Positions 1 through 13,400 of a stretch of 64,000 bases of DNA are shown here, piece after piece (position 1 is the stretch's first letter; every line of letters starts with the position of its first letter). This DNA is from Tenebrio molitor. Its lineage: Eukaryota > Arthropoda > Insecta > Coleoptera > Tenebrionidae. The notes under the pieces were generated by a model. The model saw only the letters and a program-made list of their open reading frames with translations, ran no database searches and was not told where the DNA came from. The position numbers were made by a program, and so were the translations under genes. The stretch spans positions 37,138,001 to 37,202,000 of the forward strand of contig NC_091046.1 of NCBI RefSeq assembly GCF_963966145.1, in the 5' to 3' direction.

Positions 1-581
1 ATTATTTGACCTTGAAAAGTTCAATACAAAATGAATGGACTTTAGGCCGTTTTACTCCGGATGGAATATAGGGCACTTTCGCGTTTCTTGGCCAATGATT
101 GAGTGGCTAGCCCAGCGCAATCTGTTAGCCCCTAATGTTATACTAATGATATCATATAAAATTGTTTTCTTTTTCTCGCTACCAGACACAGCTACCAGAG
201 CAGTTCAGATTCAAAACTTTATGGTGTAGTTTGACTTTATATTACTTTCCAGTTTCAAAACTTTTTGTTTTTAAGAAAGTTTCACGAAAAGGTGGCATCT
301 AAGATCGAAATGAAAGAAGTTTTTCGGAGACATAAATATGTTATATATTTTAATTTGTATATTACATAATATATTTTAACTGCATATCTTACATATGATT
401 TAATTACTAAGTATAGGTACTTATTGCTATTTTTTTTGGGTTATGATGCATAAAATACACACACGGCCAAATACTATAATTTTAGAATTTTACAGTTGCC
501 TGATCCAATGGCACTAATAAGTGGTTACCTTCCCTAATAATTTACCTTAAACTAAGTTTAAAATCAGAAATCAGGGAGAAC
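1..581. other. intergenic, nothing recognised
   Basis: AT-rich sequence beyond the inferred 3' end of the receptor gene. Short open frames are present, but none has a recognisable motif or a codon pattern different from the flanks. Confidence 0.5.
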
Positions 582-587
582 TTTATT
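582..587 (-). terminator. candidate polyadenylation signal of the receptor gene
   Basis: AATAAA on the minus strand (TTTATT on plus), about 410 nt past the stop codon at 995. It is the first canonical hexamer I noticed downstream in that orientation. Cleavage is not verified. Confidence 0.35.
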
Positions 588-994
588 TATACACAGATAA
601 GCATATCCTCAGTCAACCATTGTTCTTCACTTTTGTACTGTGAATCACATTAGCCTTACTTTTAGTCGTGCAGCAAATCAGAAGCATGATATTCGCGTTG
701 CAAAGTAAGGCCAAGGAATTCAACCATCTTTTTGAGTTCTTCGCTACCACAGTTATATACATTCGTGAAGAATATTTAAAGGCCACTTGATAAAACACTC
801 AAGAAACTTTTAAACAGTGCATCTAACATAATTTTTGGCCCTCGTCCGAAAATGGGTGTTTGGTATCGACACTACCAGAGCTAAAACCATGTTAGATCAG
901 CAAACGAATCAGCTTAGCAGCGTCAGAGAGAAATAAATAAATAATTTAAAATTTCCTAGTCGTCCAATTGTACTGTTATAATCATACAAGGCTG

Positions 995-1406
995 TCAGTA
1001 TCTCTTGTGGTCCCGGTGCGGGGGAGGTTTGGGCTCGCGCCAGTCCCTTCCATCCTTGTGCTGTTGCCTGGCCTCGTGGTGGTGGTGGTGGTGATGATGT
1101 CTTTTCTTCTCGGAAGCTTTGTTGCCGTTGAAAGTTTCAGATACGACCAATTCGGAACCGTCTCTGTGGCGTTCGCCGTTCCGGTAAGGTTCGTCGAGGG
1201 TTTCCTTGCGCTTGAGCGGCGAATGGTTCGAGCTGTTCGGTCCTTTGAGGCCGGCCTTGCTGCCTGCGGATTCGTGGAGATTCTCCCAAGCTTGTCTATA
1301 ATAACGATTCAATCCGTTCCGCGATTCTGAACTGGAGGAGTCGAACGATGCTACAGTATTGCAGTCCGGAGAGGCACGGTGACGGTAATGTTTGGCACTT
1401 CGATTT
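995..1406 (-). CDS. receptor gene exon 9: cytoplasmic tail with poly-His run, stop codon
   Basis: A TTCCAG acceptor at 1407-1408 restores the arginine codon split from exon 8, then 136 residues run to TGA at 995-997. The tail is basic and polar, contains a Tyr-Tyr pair (NRYYRQAWENL), and carries eight consecutive histidines near the end. The open frame continues upstream of the acceptor by chance; phase and the splice signal place the exon start. Confidence 0.82.
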
Positions 1407-4400
1407 CTGGAACCAAGCAAATTAAGCCATCGTCTCAAAAGAACATTCGAAGAGGTGGTCCACTTTTGGCAACCGTCTTGGATTTTTAAAACTGTCAAAC
1501 TTGCAACAAATAATTGCTTGAATGGTACTTTAAACAATGATAAAATGTATATACTGTTAAAAATCTTGACTAGCAAATAATTTGCTACTGGAATAGTAGA
1601 TTTAAGATTTTAGATGATTGTAAGTTTGCTGGGCTAAAAGCCTTGCTAGTTGAGCTGTAGCTCAAAAACTAATTGCGACACAACTGAAACATGTGTTTCA
1701 AATACAAGAAGGTAGCTAAGAAGGACAGAAATGGGATAAAACAAGTTGCGGTACTGCTTCTTCAGATGTGCCGGTGCGAAGGAGGCTAAACAGAGAACCA
1801 AAGTGTAGACAAACCAAATACGTGCAGTGAAGTAGTGCCCTGGCGGTTCATGCAGTGCAGTGCGGGTCGAGTCGTACCTGGTACTTCACGAGGCACTGCT
1901 AGATGGGATTGGAGAAGTATCCGGCGCGATGTGATCGGTAGTTTCTGGAGAATTCTCTTCTGCCTATTTGTTGGTCGGGAAATGGCAGCGCCAGTAGCGT
2001 ATACCAGCGAGAGGGCATTGCACTAGCAGAGGGTAATCGGTGCGAGGACCGAGCTGACGCACCCGCACTGCGACCGCAAATCCATTTATTAAGACGAAAT
2101 GAAACGTAAAGAAACCAGAAGGGAACAGCAGAAAGATGGGGGAAAATCGAGACGGAAGCGACTTCCGACACTCACCTTCTCACTAAAATCACTATGGTGG
2201 TGATGATGGCAGCCAGGAACACAAAACCTCCGAAGGCGCCGAGAGCTATGATGGCCCCCAGGTTGAGTTTGGCTCCGAAGGCTTCTCGGCGTTCTCCGTC
2301 CACTGACAGAGGGATGTTTACGTTGGGCACTTCGCCGTGCTGGATGTTGGAGCTTCCGGCGATTTCGTTGTCTTGCGGGTGGCCCGCCACGATGATGTGG
2401 GGGGGTGTGGAGCCGCTGGAGGTGCGGCTCGGGCTGGTCGGCTTGATTGTCTTGGTAGCCAGCTTAGATATGTCGGTGACTGCTCGGATGGTTGTCGGAG
2501 ACGGTCTAGGGGGGCGCGTTCGAGTGCGAGAAGTTGTCGGTCTTGACGATGTTTTGGAAACAGAAGGCGCCGCAGTAGTCGAAACCAAGTCTTCAACTGT
2601 GGATTAAAAAACTTCTTAGTTAATAGCAAAGCAGTTAGTTGTTCTTGATCTCAACGGATTTGCAAAAGATTTACTGTAAACTTGTCCTCTTTTAACTTGA
2701 TCTTTCATCTTTTCTTTGACCATATATTGGCTTACTTTCTTTTTTAATAAACCGTTAATCATTTTTTGATGTACCTTGACACTTAGGAGGCAGTGCGTCA
2801 TATTGTCCATTAGCCAAACAGTTGATCGATTTCGGTCCAATCAATCTGTACCCAAATTTACAAGTGTATTGAATAACCGAACCGAAAGTAGTTTCATTAG
2901 TTGACGATTCATATTTTCCATTTTCTATTTCTCGTGGTGGTTCACACTGAATCGCTGAAATTTAAAATAAAAATTCATTATGAGTTTGATCACAACCAAT
3001 TATGTACTTACGTTCACATCTTGGTGGTGGACCGTTCCATCTCTCGTCAATGTCACAAGCAAGTTGGGCTCGCCCAATCATTTCGTAGCCTTCGTCACAA
3101 GTATAGACCACTCTACTCAAATATCCAACGCTGTCATTTACCAACAAGTACTCTCCATTTGTTACGTCCGCAGGATAACCACACTGAATCCCTAAAACAA
3201 CGATTTTATAAAATAATCTGGATCAATAAATTCTGCAAGCTTACTTTTGCAAACTGGTGGAAATTCGTTGTAAAATCCGGTGTCCAAGCAAGTCCTACTG
3301 GTAGGACCGACTAGGAGATGTCCTTCGTCACAAATGTACTCGATGGTGGTACCGACATTAAAGTTCTGGGCCAGCATCGTCGAATTTGGGGGCTGTTCTG
3401 GTCGACCACAAGCTTTGGGCTCTAAAAGTAAACGTATTACCTTAACAATCTTCAAAATAAGAGACACACGTACGATGCTGACAGATATAATTCAAGTGCA
3501 TATTGCAGTCAGTATCAGACCACAACCACCCTTTGGTACCGTCGTATCTAGCGCAGTCTCCGTTACCCACGGGTAAGTTCCAGAACGAAACGGTCACTTC
3601 TTCTCCTTTCAACCATTGCCAACCACCGTGTTGCTTGTCTCTAATGGCCCCCATCCAGTACTGACCGCTCGCGTCACTTCTGTGTCTCCTCCATAGTTCC
3701 CAACTTATGAAGCCTTGAAGAGCTGGGTTGCTCTCATCCACCAGAGTACCTCCCCGACTTCTGCAGAAGGCTAAAGCGTCACGGAATTTCACCGGTTGTC
3801 TGTTGTAGAAAATGTAGCATTTGCCATTGTAGGTTGCTGTGCTTCCCGGAGGTTGGTCTCTGAATTGTGGGCAACGTTCTATGGGCAGGGCTTGGTCGGT
3901 GTAGACGAAAGCTTCGCAGATTGACAGTTGACTAGGAGCGGGGACTTCAAGGTGCACGCTGACAAAGGCTCCGGGCATTGGGGGGTTACAAGGGAGGAAC
4001 AGAGGCTGGCCCTCTTCTAGGAAACCAGTGAAGCGGTTGCAGATTGGGTTAGTGCCCAGATCTGGGCGGTTGTTGCCCACTCGGACTACGATGGTGGCGG
4101 GCTTGTTGGCACCTACGAAAGAAATTCCAGGTGGTGTTAGAAATCAACAAATTTAACAGTGGCAAAAATTTGAAGAATCTTGTCACATTGGTAAAACTGA
4201 TACATACATATTACGTCTTTCTTATTGTTTCGCAATCGTCAGATTTATCAACCAAATATGTTCTACAATTCATTCAAAGATTTATAAAAATGTTTTTGTG
4301 ATTTACCAGCGGAGCAAGTGTTTTCAAAGTTATACAAAAAAAATTCTTATTTTCCTCTAGCTGCCTTAACAAATGGTTTCATGATATTTATTTGTTTTAT

Positions 4401-7400
4401 ATTCACAATGTGTTGGCATAACTAAAGTACCTTCGTCAAACTTTCTAGATTAGGTGAATGATAAGATGGTTATTGTGGAACTTTCTTTAATTCCCGTCTT
4501 TTAATTATTATTGTGCATGTCCGTATATTAATACAAGGTTGTTTGAAACATCCTGTAATGCACACATGAAAGTTTTTTTGCAACAAAATAATATTTTTCA
4601 TAACCTTAATTAGGCGAGTTAATGCGGTGAATTTGATTTGTATTAATCTAAGAAGATTTTTTATACAATTTGATACAGTTAAGTAGTACTCTTTAATGGA
4701 GCATTTTGTAATGAAAGTGTCAAATGTTTGCTGAGGCACAACTGAAACATTCGCCGATTAGATCCGTTGAGAACCTCATAATCCAGCGATAAATCTTTCG
4801 TGTTTGAAAAAAGTCAGTTGTCAGTATTAATGATTTGCGGGCAAGGTGTTCAAGTGTGCCATTGGATGTTGCACTACTGTTATTTTTAAATCGAAAAGAA
4901 CCAATTTCGCGGTGAAAAAGTTGGTGGAGCGCAGATCTTGTTAGAAGGAAAGTATGGCAGCTGATCGCTCAAGAGTACTTAATGGGAGATACATGTCGAG
5001 TGACAGTAAGATTAGTAGAAACGGATGACGTCCAGTTCGATACATATTTATGATAAATTCAATTTCGTGACAAATCACCGCGATTCACTTTCATTTTATT
5101 ACAATATTGTGCAGAAAGTGTGGTTTTTAAACGATCATGATTAAGCGATTTTCCTTCCGTTTAACGAACGTTACGTGATGGTTTTAAGGTTTGAGTTTGA
5201 AATTTTCCAGTTGGCTACTCATCAAAAATAAAATCTGAGCTCACCGCAGCAGGGCTTTCCGAAGTCGAGTCTCACCAACTGGACCATGTAGGGCTCCAGC
5301 AGGTTAACGTACCACCAAGGCGTACGTTCTGACTTTGTGAGCGTGCAAGTGTCGCCGTTGAAGAAGGCGCTCGTGCTCCCGTCTATGGCCTTCTGGGGGA
5401 TTCCACCAGCTTCGGTGCTGACTTGCATGGGAGCCTTCCCAGCCGCCACATTGAGAACTGTAACAAAAAATAATCACTGCGGTGAAACCAGGTTAATGCT
5501 ATTAGATATGCAAGCTTTCTATGGGGGAAACACTATTAAAGAAAGAAGAAAAAATAAGATAAATATGAAATTTCGAAAAGTTGTTGTTCTTGTTATTGCC
5601 GCTTTCGAGGGAGAAATGGTATTTTGGTATTCCCGTATGTGTCAACTGGTACGAAGTGTGATCTCAGAGTTCTTCAAAAGGGACTTTCACTGACGGTTCC
5701 TGGACAATTCCTCACGGTGATGAATGAATCATCAGACGATTTGTTTGTCTATTTCGAATGGATTTAGCCTCCAACAAGCGGAAACTCTCGTTTTAGATAC
5801 GTTTGTCAAATTATAGCCTTCTAGGCTGATTTAGAGGAAACAAAAGCAACGATTACAACACAACAGAATGATGATTGTGGGTTTAATACTTGCTTTTAAC
5901 ATATTCTAATAAGTTCCCATAAACGCAATAAACTAAATCACGAAATGTAGAAGCCGTGATGACACGAAGACCCACATAATGTACGACATGTGTGTTATTA
6001 TCCCACTTGTACTGTCTTTGAAGAGAAATTTTAAAACTACGAAGGTTGAAATCTTTAAAGCGAGGAACCACTGATCGTTATCCGGATTTCAGATAAAATC
6101 AAAACGACTGTGAATAAAGTAAAAGCAAATTTTTTTATTACTTATGTCCTATCTGCATACGCACCTGTGAAAGTTTTGAACCATGATTTAGTTTCAATTT
6201 TTGACTCTCAAGCATGCCGATTAGTAATAACTAATAAAATAGTTGGAAACGATTTCATTTATTGTAATAATTGTTAAGTAATTTCTGTTTACGAATATGT
6301 AAGATATATCTTCTTTAAAGGAAACAGAACAAAGTTTATTACTTGACCTGGTTTGGAGCGATTTCCATTTTGCATAATAAGTTAACAAGGAACGATTTGG
6401 TTATGAAATGGTCAGAAATAAGAAAAATTTTCTAGAACAGGAATCGTGTCGGTTCAGATTGATTGTTAACGTTTTGTTTGAATAGTTCACTGTACTAGTA
6501 GTATTCATTACCAAGGCCAAGAACTGTATGCATAATTTAACATTTCTCGGTCGAGGTCATGCAGGATTTTGAAATTAATATCTAGACACACCTCGCCACC
6601 TCAAAACGTTTATGTATGTAGGTATGTTTATTTACATCCGCAGAAAGTTATGTTAAATAAGTTCCACATTTATTGTTAGGTTTATGGTAAAATTTCTTTG
6701 ACGCCCAAATGACTTGCTTACAGGTTGTCCAAAAAATGACGCACTAACGGTGCACTACGGTGTTAAAGAGTAAACGTGAGAAAAATGTTAAAAACATTCT
6801 ACTGGACTTATTTGCTGATTTGGGGGTCTTTGAAAGTGGCACTTAATATGACAATTATTTCGAAATACAGTGCATTTTTTTAACTGTTTCTACCCCCTGT
6901 TAACTTTTGTTCTGATGAAAATATTCGAACCATTTTCGGAACAAAGTTGGAAGATTTTTTAAACTATCGGATAGATTACAATTCAATATCCTAAACTCTT
7001 GAAAAAGTTGTGAAATGGTTATTTTCATATGAGTAGCCCTGTCAGATCACGATCAAAATATTTTCTAGTGCGCCGGAATAATAGTAGGTATAGTGGAACC
7101 AGAAATATAGTGTTTTTATGAGGGATGGAGTACATTAACTTGAGAGGGTCAGTTATGGCAGGGCAATAAACTTCTGGCACTCGTCGCGCGACTGGGCTCT
7201 ACCTACCTTTGTCTCCGATGGTCCATTTTCAGACGGCTCAAAAACATCTGTCGTAGAAGATTTATAACTCTCTTCAAGTTGGTAATAAAAGTGACCCCAA
7301 AATTGTAAAAGAAATTATCGACCAGAGTCCATAAAAACACTGTATTTCTGGTTCCACTTTATGTACGTCGAGCGGCCGCTAGAATAGCGCCCTTGTCGGC

Positions 7401-10400
7401 TCAACCAGCACATGACCATCTCCACTTACGACTTTTGTCACTTTCATTTAAAAAATAAATACCTAGCGAGATCTCCTCGAGGGCTTAGTTATTAATAATA
7501 ATGAAGAACAAAATTTTATGTTAAATCATTTAAATTATTGAGCGTTTTAAGAAACAATACTTTATCGGAGAAATGATTCTTTAAAAGTACGTGATGATAG
7601 ATAACACAGTAATTTGAGAGAAACTGGAGGAGTAGAAAATTTGGCATTATTTGTTTACGTTTCATAACTCCTAACAATCATAATTGAATTTGGTTTCAGA
7701 TTATTTAAAAAATACATTATGTAAGAATGTCGGAAGTAAATCTGTTATTTTGCATATTATAACTGTGGTTTATTAAAGCACTTTCCTTGCGGTAAAAATA
7801 AAAAAAGTTAAATTGAGTGTAAATTTCTAGATAACTATCATTATTATACAGTATGTCCCCGGATTGAGTTTACAAGAGGAAAAAAAATTATTTTTGATTT
7901 TACGTAAAAACTTCAGAGGAATAACATTTTTTGCTTCATCTGAAACCCCCATTTCCGTTATTAAAATCTCAGTATTGATACAGTGTATTCTTAAATTAAC
8001 ATTTTTTGTTAAAATTTGGACTTTGGATTAATTTTTATTTTATACATTTTATTACAATTTGCCTGGTTTTTTGACAAACAACTTATTACTGTTTCAAAAT
8101 GTTATCTTTAGAACAAAGAATTTATTTAATCCAATGTTGGACTGGTTTTTGTCACATAATTACAAAATTTAATGAAAAATTTCCCAACAGTTATGTATCA
8201 GGCATGGGTGTTCAGAAGCTTAAACTTCGATAAAGGGTTGAATTATGTACAGAAAACGGCGCATAGTTAATAGAATAGTTTTACATTCAATTAGGTACTA
8301 ATTGATTTAAAAAAAAAGGAAAATATTTTGTCTGCATTTTCTTTGATTTTAATGTTAAGTCTTCCTCTGTGTTGAAAAAGACTTTTTAATAACAGAAATG
8401 GGGGTTTCAGATGAAGTAAAAAATGTTATTCCTCTGAAGTTTTTACGTAAAATCAAAAATAAACATTTTTTCCCTCTTGTAAACTGAATCCGGTATTTAA
8501 TATTCTCATTAATTAAGACTACAAATTTGAGAATTTTCTTCTGTGTGAACGGAGCTAATTTTAAAGATTTTGAGCGATTTGGAGCCTTTAAGGGGCTCGT
8601 CGAACAAAAAAACGTTGTATTCAACTCGTTCGTGTGTAAATTGGGCCTTTTTTGGCACTCGTGGGCTTTTAAAACACTCGTTTCACTCGTGCCAAAAAAA
8701 CCCAATTTACAAATGAACTCGTTAAATAAACTACTATTTTTCACTACTAGTAATAAAGTCTAGCCTTATCGGTTGTCATAGAACACTGAGAAGTTTCGTT
8801 TTTCTACGTTGGCCTAGTGACAGGTAAATAATTTTTCATTATTAACCAGTGGTGAATAATAATAATAAAAAGCTTTCGAACAAGGACATAACCGACATGA
8901 TCCTACTTACCCATTACTTTGTCGAGAGAGGTATTTTTCTGTCAGAAATTGGCATTCATTAGGCTGATGTTAAAAGCTACCTATGTTCTATTATATGCAT
9001 TATTATAATGTAATAGGGATCGAGATAGTTTTATAAATTGTATTTTGAGTTGTACTTTTACCTGTCAGGCTCGTCATCTTACGTGAATAACCCTGTATAT
9101 ATTAACCCCATTCCACGAATAATATGTCAATAAATCAACCTCCCAACACATATGTTGATGGCTTTTTTTAACTTAATTTTTTTAAATTTTTGAAATATTA
9201 TTTGACTCCGTGGGTTCACCTTCACTTCGAATATAAATTTGCCGCTTACGAGTATATGCAGATAATAAAGAAAGTAACTAGATACATACTTTTTTTTTTG
9301 TAGAAACAGATGGTTATTTGGAAACTGATGTCGATGAAGAATGTTTTAGCTTCGAGTTCGCTTGCATGTTTTTTTTAAATAGATTATTGAATACATTTTT
9401 AAACATATTCAAATTAGTTATAATAAACGGTAATAAATAAAAGAAATATATTAAGCCTGTCGCTGATGGTAAACTTGATACTTCATTTGCGTGCGTGAAT
9501 TTGACGATTATAATTATAGGATATAGTTTCTTGGAAGGAATATCTTGGATATTTTTTTCTAAAAACCGTTACCTATCACAAATTAGAACTCACTTTTTTG
9601 TAATGATTCAAGCGGACAACAAAATTTTAGAATACTTTTGTACCGTATGTTTCAAAAATGTGTGATCAAGAACGGCTGTGAAAAACAAAAGCAGCGAAAA
9701 CGTGTGGCGCAGCTTTATACTTTGATTCGTTACAAAGATTCGCATAACCTAACTTTAGATTTTGAAATACCCTGCTATTAGTGCTATTGAACCATATCTA
9801 TGGGATGGCAGCTCGATTAAATGTTGGTAACGGTGATTTATTCAATTTGGAACCATTCTCAAATCAAAGCAATTTTTGATCTTTCTTCATGACAACTATC
9901 GCAATAATAACATTATTTTACGGCTGGATTATTCAAGTTGAATCATACGTCCACATTTTTTTTCACAGCAACCCTCTGCCATTGGCGAGAAAATAACAAA
10001 GTATCTGCGGTAACAGAAAAGGTAATTCTCGTTTATTTAGACGAGAAGGTAAGTCTGCGATTATCCATTTTCATTTACATAGTTTATAATTAATTAATTT
10101 GATTTGTAGCAAGAAACGTTGTCACCTGCAGCATTTTGGCCGCGTTATTCGATGCTGAAGTCCTATTTAAAAGTGAAAGAAAACCTGCGCATTGAGAAGT
10201 TTGGTAAGTAGTGTAATTGCTTCCTCAAATAGATAAACTAATTTTCCCTTAATTTATAGGTTGCTTTGATTTTCGACATTGCAGGAGCATGTTGGCGCAA
10301 GGAGTTTTGTGATCTATTCATCTTGATGATATTCAAGATACTGGAGAAGTTCTAATTGTATAACACTTCGAGATACCAAAACGTGTTTTAAATTTTTTAA

Positions 10401-13400
10401 AACACGTTCTGGGAAACGTGTTTTAAATTGCTGTTTTTATATTCCTTAGACAAAATTATTTTTTTTAATTAAATAATTGTCAAAATCATATAGCTTTCAG
10501 GACTGGATTATAATATTTTTGTTTATGGTATTACAAGATTTATTACAGTGTCGTGTTTAAATTTAAGTGAAAAAGTTTAAGAGACTTTATTTAGAAAACG
10601 AGTTGTTTGATCTTTGATAAAAAATTAATGAAAATCACATGTTATTAACGTAGATTTTTTCGTGGTGTGTTTTTTATTCAAATATGTATTAATTATTAAT
10701 TTTTTTATTACGCATCACATGAAGAGTAAACTTTTATCATCTGGTAGGCATTTTTATATTAACTTTTACCAATTTTTTTCGAGGTTTCTCTTTATGTGGG
10801 TCTCAATTTTCCCTTTTCATCTAACGAATGCGGTTGTGTACCATGATTTAAATTAAAATCTAAATGAGATTCAGCTCGTAAAAACTCGTCCAGACAAAAA
10901 TAATTTGAAAAGTGATTGACGTTCTACAGATATAGGTTAGAGTATTATCTCCACATTATTTCAAGACAATCAAAAAATGACGACGATGACGAATTGGCGC
11001 AATTAATTTTTAGCGATATTTATGAAACCGCACTCTCATGATTTTTTAATCTATCTGACGGTGTAAATGGTGGCTAATTAAGTTTAATGATCAGTGCTGC
11101 AAACGTAATTGAAATGATATATTCATTAACCCGAGCAATAGTCGGATAAATCTGTTACGTCAAGCTTTCGTGCAAGTAATTAATTTTAGAAAGCTCTAGA
11201 CGTCTCGTCGCAATTTTACCAACATACCGCCGTCACTATTTTGATAAGTTATTTCCGATTGTTTTTTGCAATTGTTTCACGACAGGATAGTAGCAATGAT
11301 TCTCTCACATTCCAGGCTATGGTCGATGACCGAACGACTTTACAGGACTTACAAAACAAATCTGCAAACCTTTCATGGACAATCGTACATAATTCAACAA
11401 TTTCTCTTCTTTAATTCACGGTCTCTCTTCATCGCTTCATTTCTGACCCGTCCACTAATCAACAGCAAGTAAATGATTTGTTGCCGTTTTTCTAAAAACC
11501 GTAATCCCGATCCAGCTAAGAACGTTAGTGCCGATTTAAAAGACTGAACATGCTCAATATTATTTCCACTATCACTGAAGTTGAATCGCTTATAACAGTA
11601 ATACCACATGTGCAATGAATGCGAAGAATCTTAAATAAAACAACTGGATTTCTAATTGGCTTAGGAATGAAAAGAAAAGGAAGTTCAACCGTGGCACACG
11701 TAAATTATTTCAAATCCATTTCAAGATTTACTGCATTTTATTGTTTCCTAGTAGTTAACATCTAATTAACGCAACGCGCGCTGCATTATTTTCATATTTT
11801 ATTGAAACAGAAAGGATAGCTGCAGGTGATGCACATCCTTCCTCTGTTCTTCCTGGGTAACGCCACACGCAAGTTTCGAGCGTTTCCCGGAGTTGCTGCT
11901 CCTGTCTCAACAAATTGTCGGTGTGAGAAAAGAACAAAACTATCAAAGTAGTACCAAAAAAGTACCAACATGTCATTTGGTCCGGGTTCAACAAGATAAA
12001 AATTAAACAGGACTTCTAAGTGGCACATTTTGAACGGACCTGTTACTAAAAAGGGAAAATTATTTAATTAAGTGTGGCGCAGTACTGGGATCAAACACAT
12101 GTTAATAAATGACAAGGTAATATCTATCTCTGACAGTGCTTGATTGTCTTTTGATCCTTCCTTATTATTGGCTTTAGTATTGCGCTCTTGAAACCGACAA
12201 ACGCTATCATTTTTACATTTTTCATATGACCGTACCGTACCCATTCGTCCCATATGGTAAAACAAGAGAAGTAATTGTGCAGAGTGCAATTCATACAAAA
12301 GCCTAACAACAGGGGGCGGTACTAGTATTTATTTTTTTTTCAACTTACATGCACATGTCAGTACTACAGTTACACATGAGAAGTACTTCAAATAGCGTTA
12401 TTTAAATGACGACATCTGTTCTGTTATTGACAATTGTTCGCAAAATGTACAGGTACGTTATCGCTGAAGAAAAATGTTTGCAGATGTTGGAAAATGTGAA
12501 AAGATTTTGCTTCCGGAAAACTTGGAACATCTTCGAGAAGGAATAACACACAAATTGTGTCACAGAGTTTATTTCTTGATATCTCGAGGTGCTGATGGTG
12601 TAAAGGTTTTTAGTTAATCTACAGTTGGTTTATAATTTTTGCTGTGAGATTAGAATTGTTTATTTACGTTGTCTACGTTCACTTCGTTAATGTTTAAAAA
12701 GTGCAGAATATTGCTTCGCTGAAAATAACGGGTCTGGGTTTTTAATTTTTATTTTAAATTTTACCCATTGAGGAGGTGTTCCACATTACAATACTAGAAA
12801 TACCCACCTACTGTTATTTTGATACGCGTGAGAGGTTTTATGTTTTTTGAAGATTACAAATAATAATACCTGGTAAATATTTCCAATAACTATTCAAAGA
12901 ATGATTTCAATACGGTTGACTAGCATTTTACAAAAGCACATACATTTTGTCATAAATTTCATTTTAAATCAAATTCTGGTGTGTAAAAATAATATCTTAA
13001 TGATAAAATAGTATAATGCACTATGATACGAGTCTTCTAAGAAGTACGCACGGGCTTAGGGCACGACAAGCTTGCGAGGAGTGCTATGAGGGAGTAAGTG
13101 CTACAAAAATAAATTGCACTAGTTTGTTTTAAAACGCGAATTTCTATTACAGCACCCAAAACGGGTTTTGTAATAGCTTTCATACAGACGCAAAGTGGAA
13201 AAAATATATACAGGGTGTATCTGAAATACGTGTGTTAATTTTAGCCAGTGGAAGAACTCGCCAATTTATGAAACTTTCCTCTATAACGTTTTGCAAAATT
13301 CGCAAAATTGTTCCAAGATTTTTTGCTCCCCAATTTTTACCAAACGAGTCGTTCTTGTGATTAACTAGTCTCTATTTATTTGTAAGCATGAGAATCTTAA

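Noticed and set aside
968..1330. 120-codon plus-strand open frame with a Val-rich run
   Set aside because: It is the complement of the receptor tail exon; the valine run is the complement of the poly-His codons.
2194..2607. 137-codon plus-strand open frame
   Set aside because: Antisense to the stalk and membrane-span exon, which is supported by phase and splice sites.
8355..8744. 129-codon minus-strand open frame
   Set aside because: It runs across the arm of one transposon and a separate repeat, both noncoding; similar frames recur wherever this repeat occurs (18287, 19584, 41388).
12474..12617. 47-codon frame beginning MFADVGKCEKIL as a possible exon
   Set aside because: It reads like protein but has no recognised family, partner exon or element ends; kept only as a remark in the intron entry.
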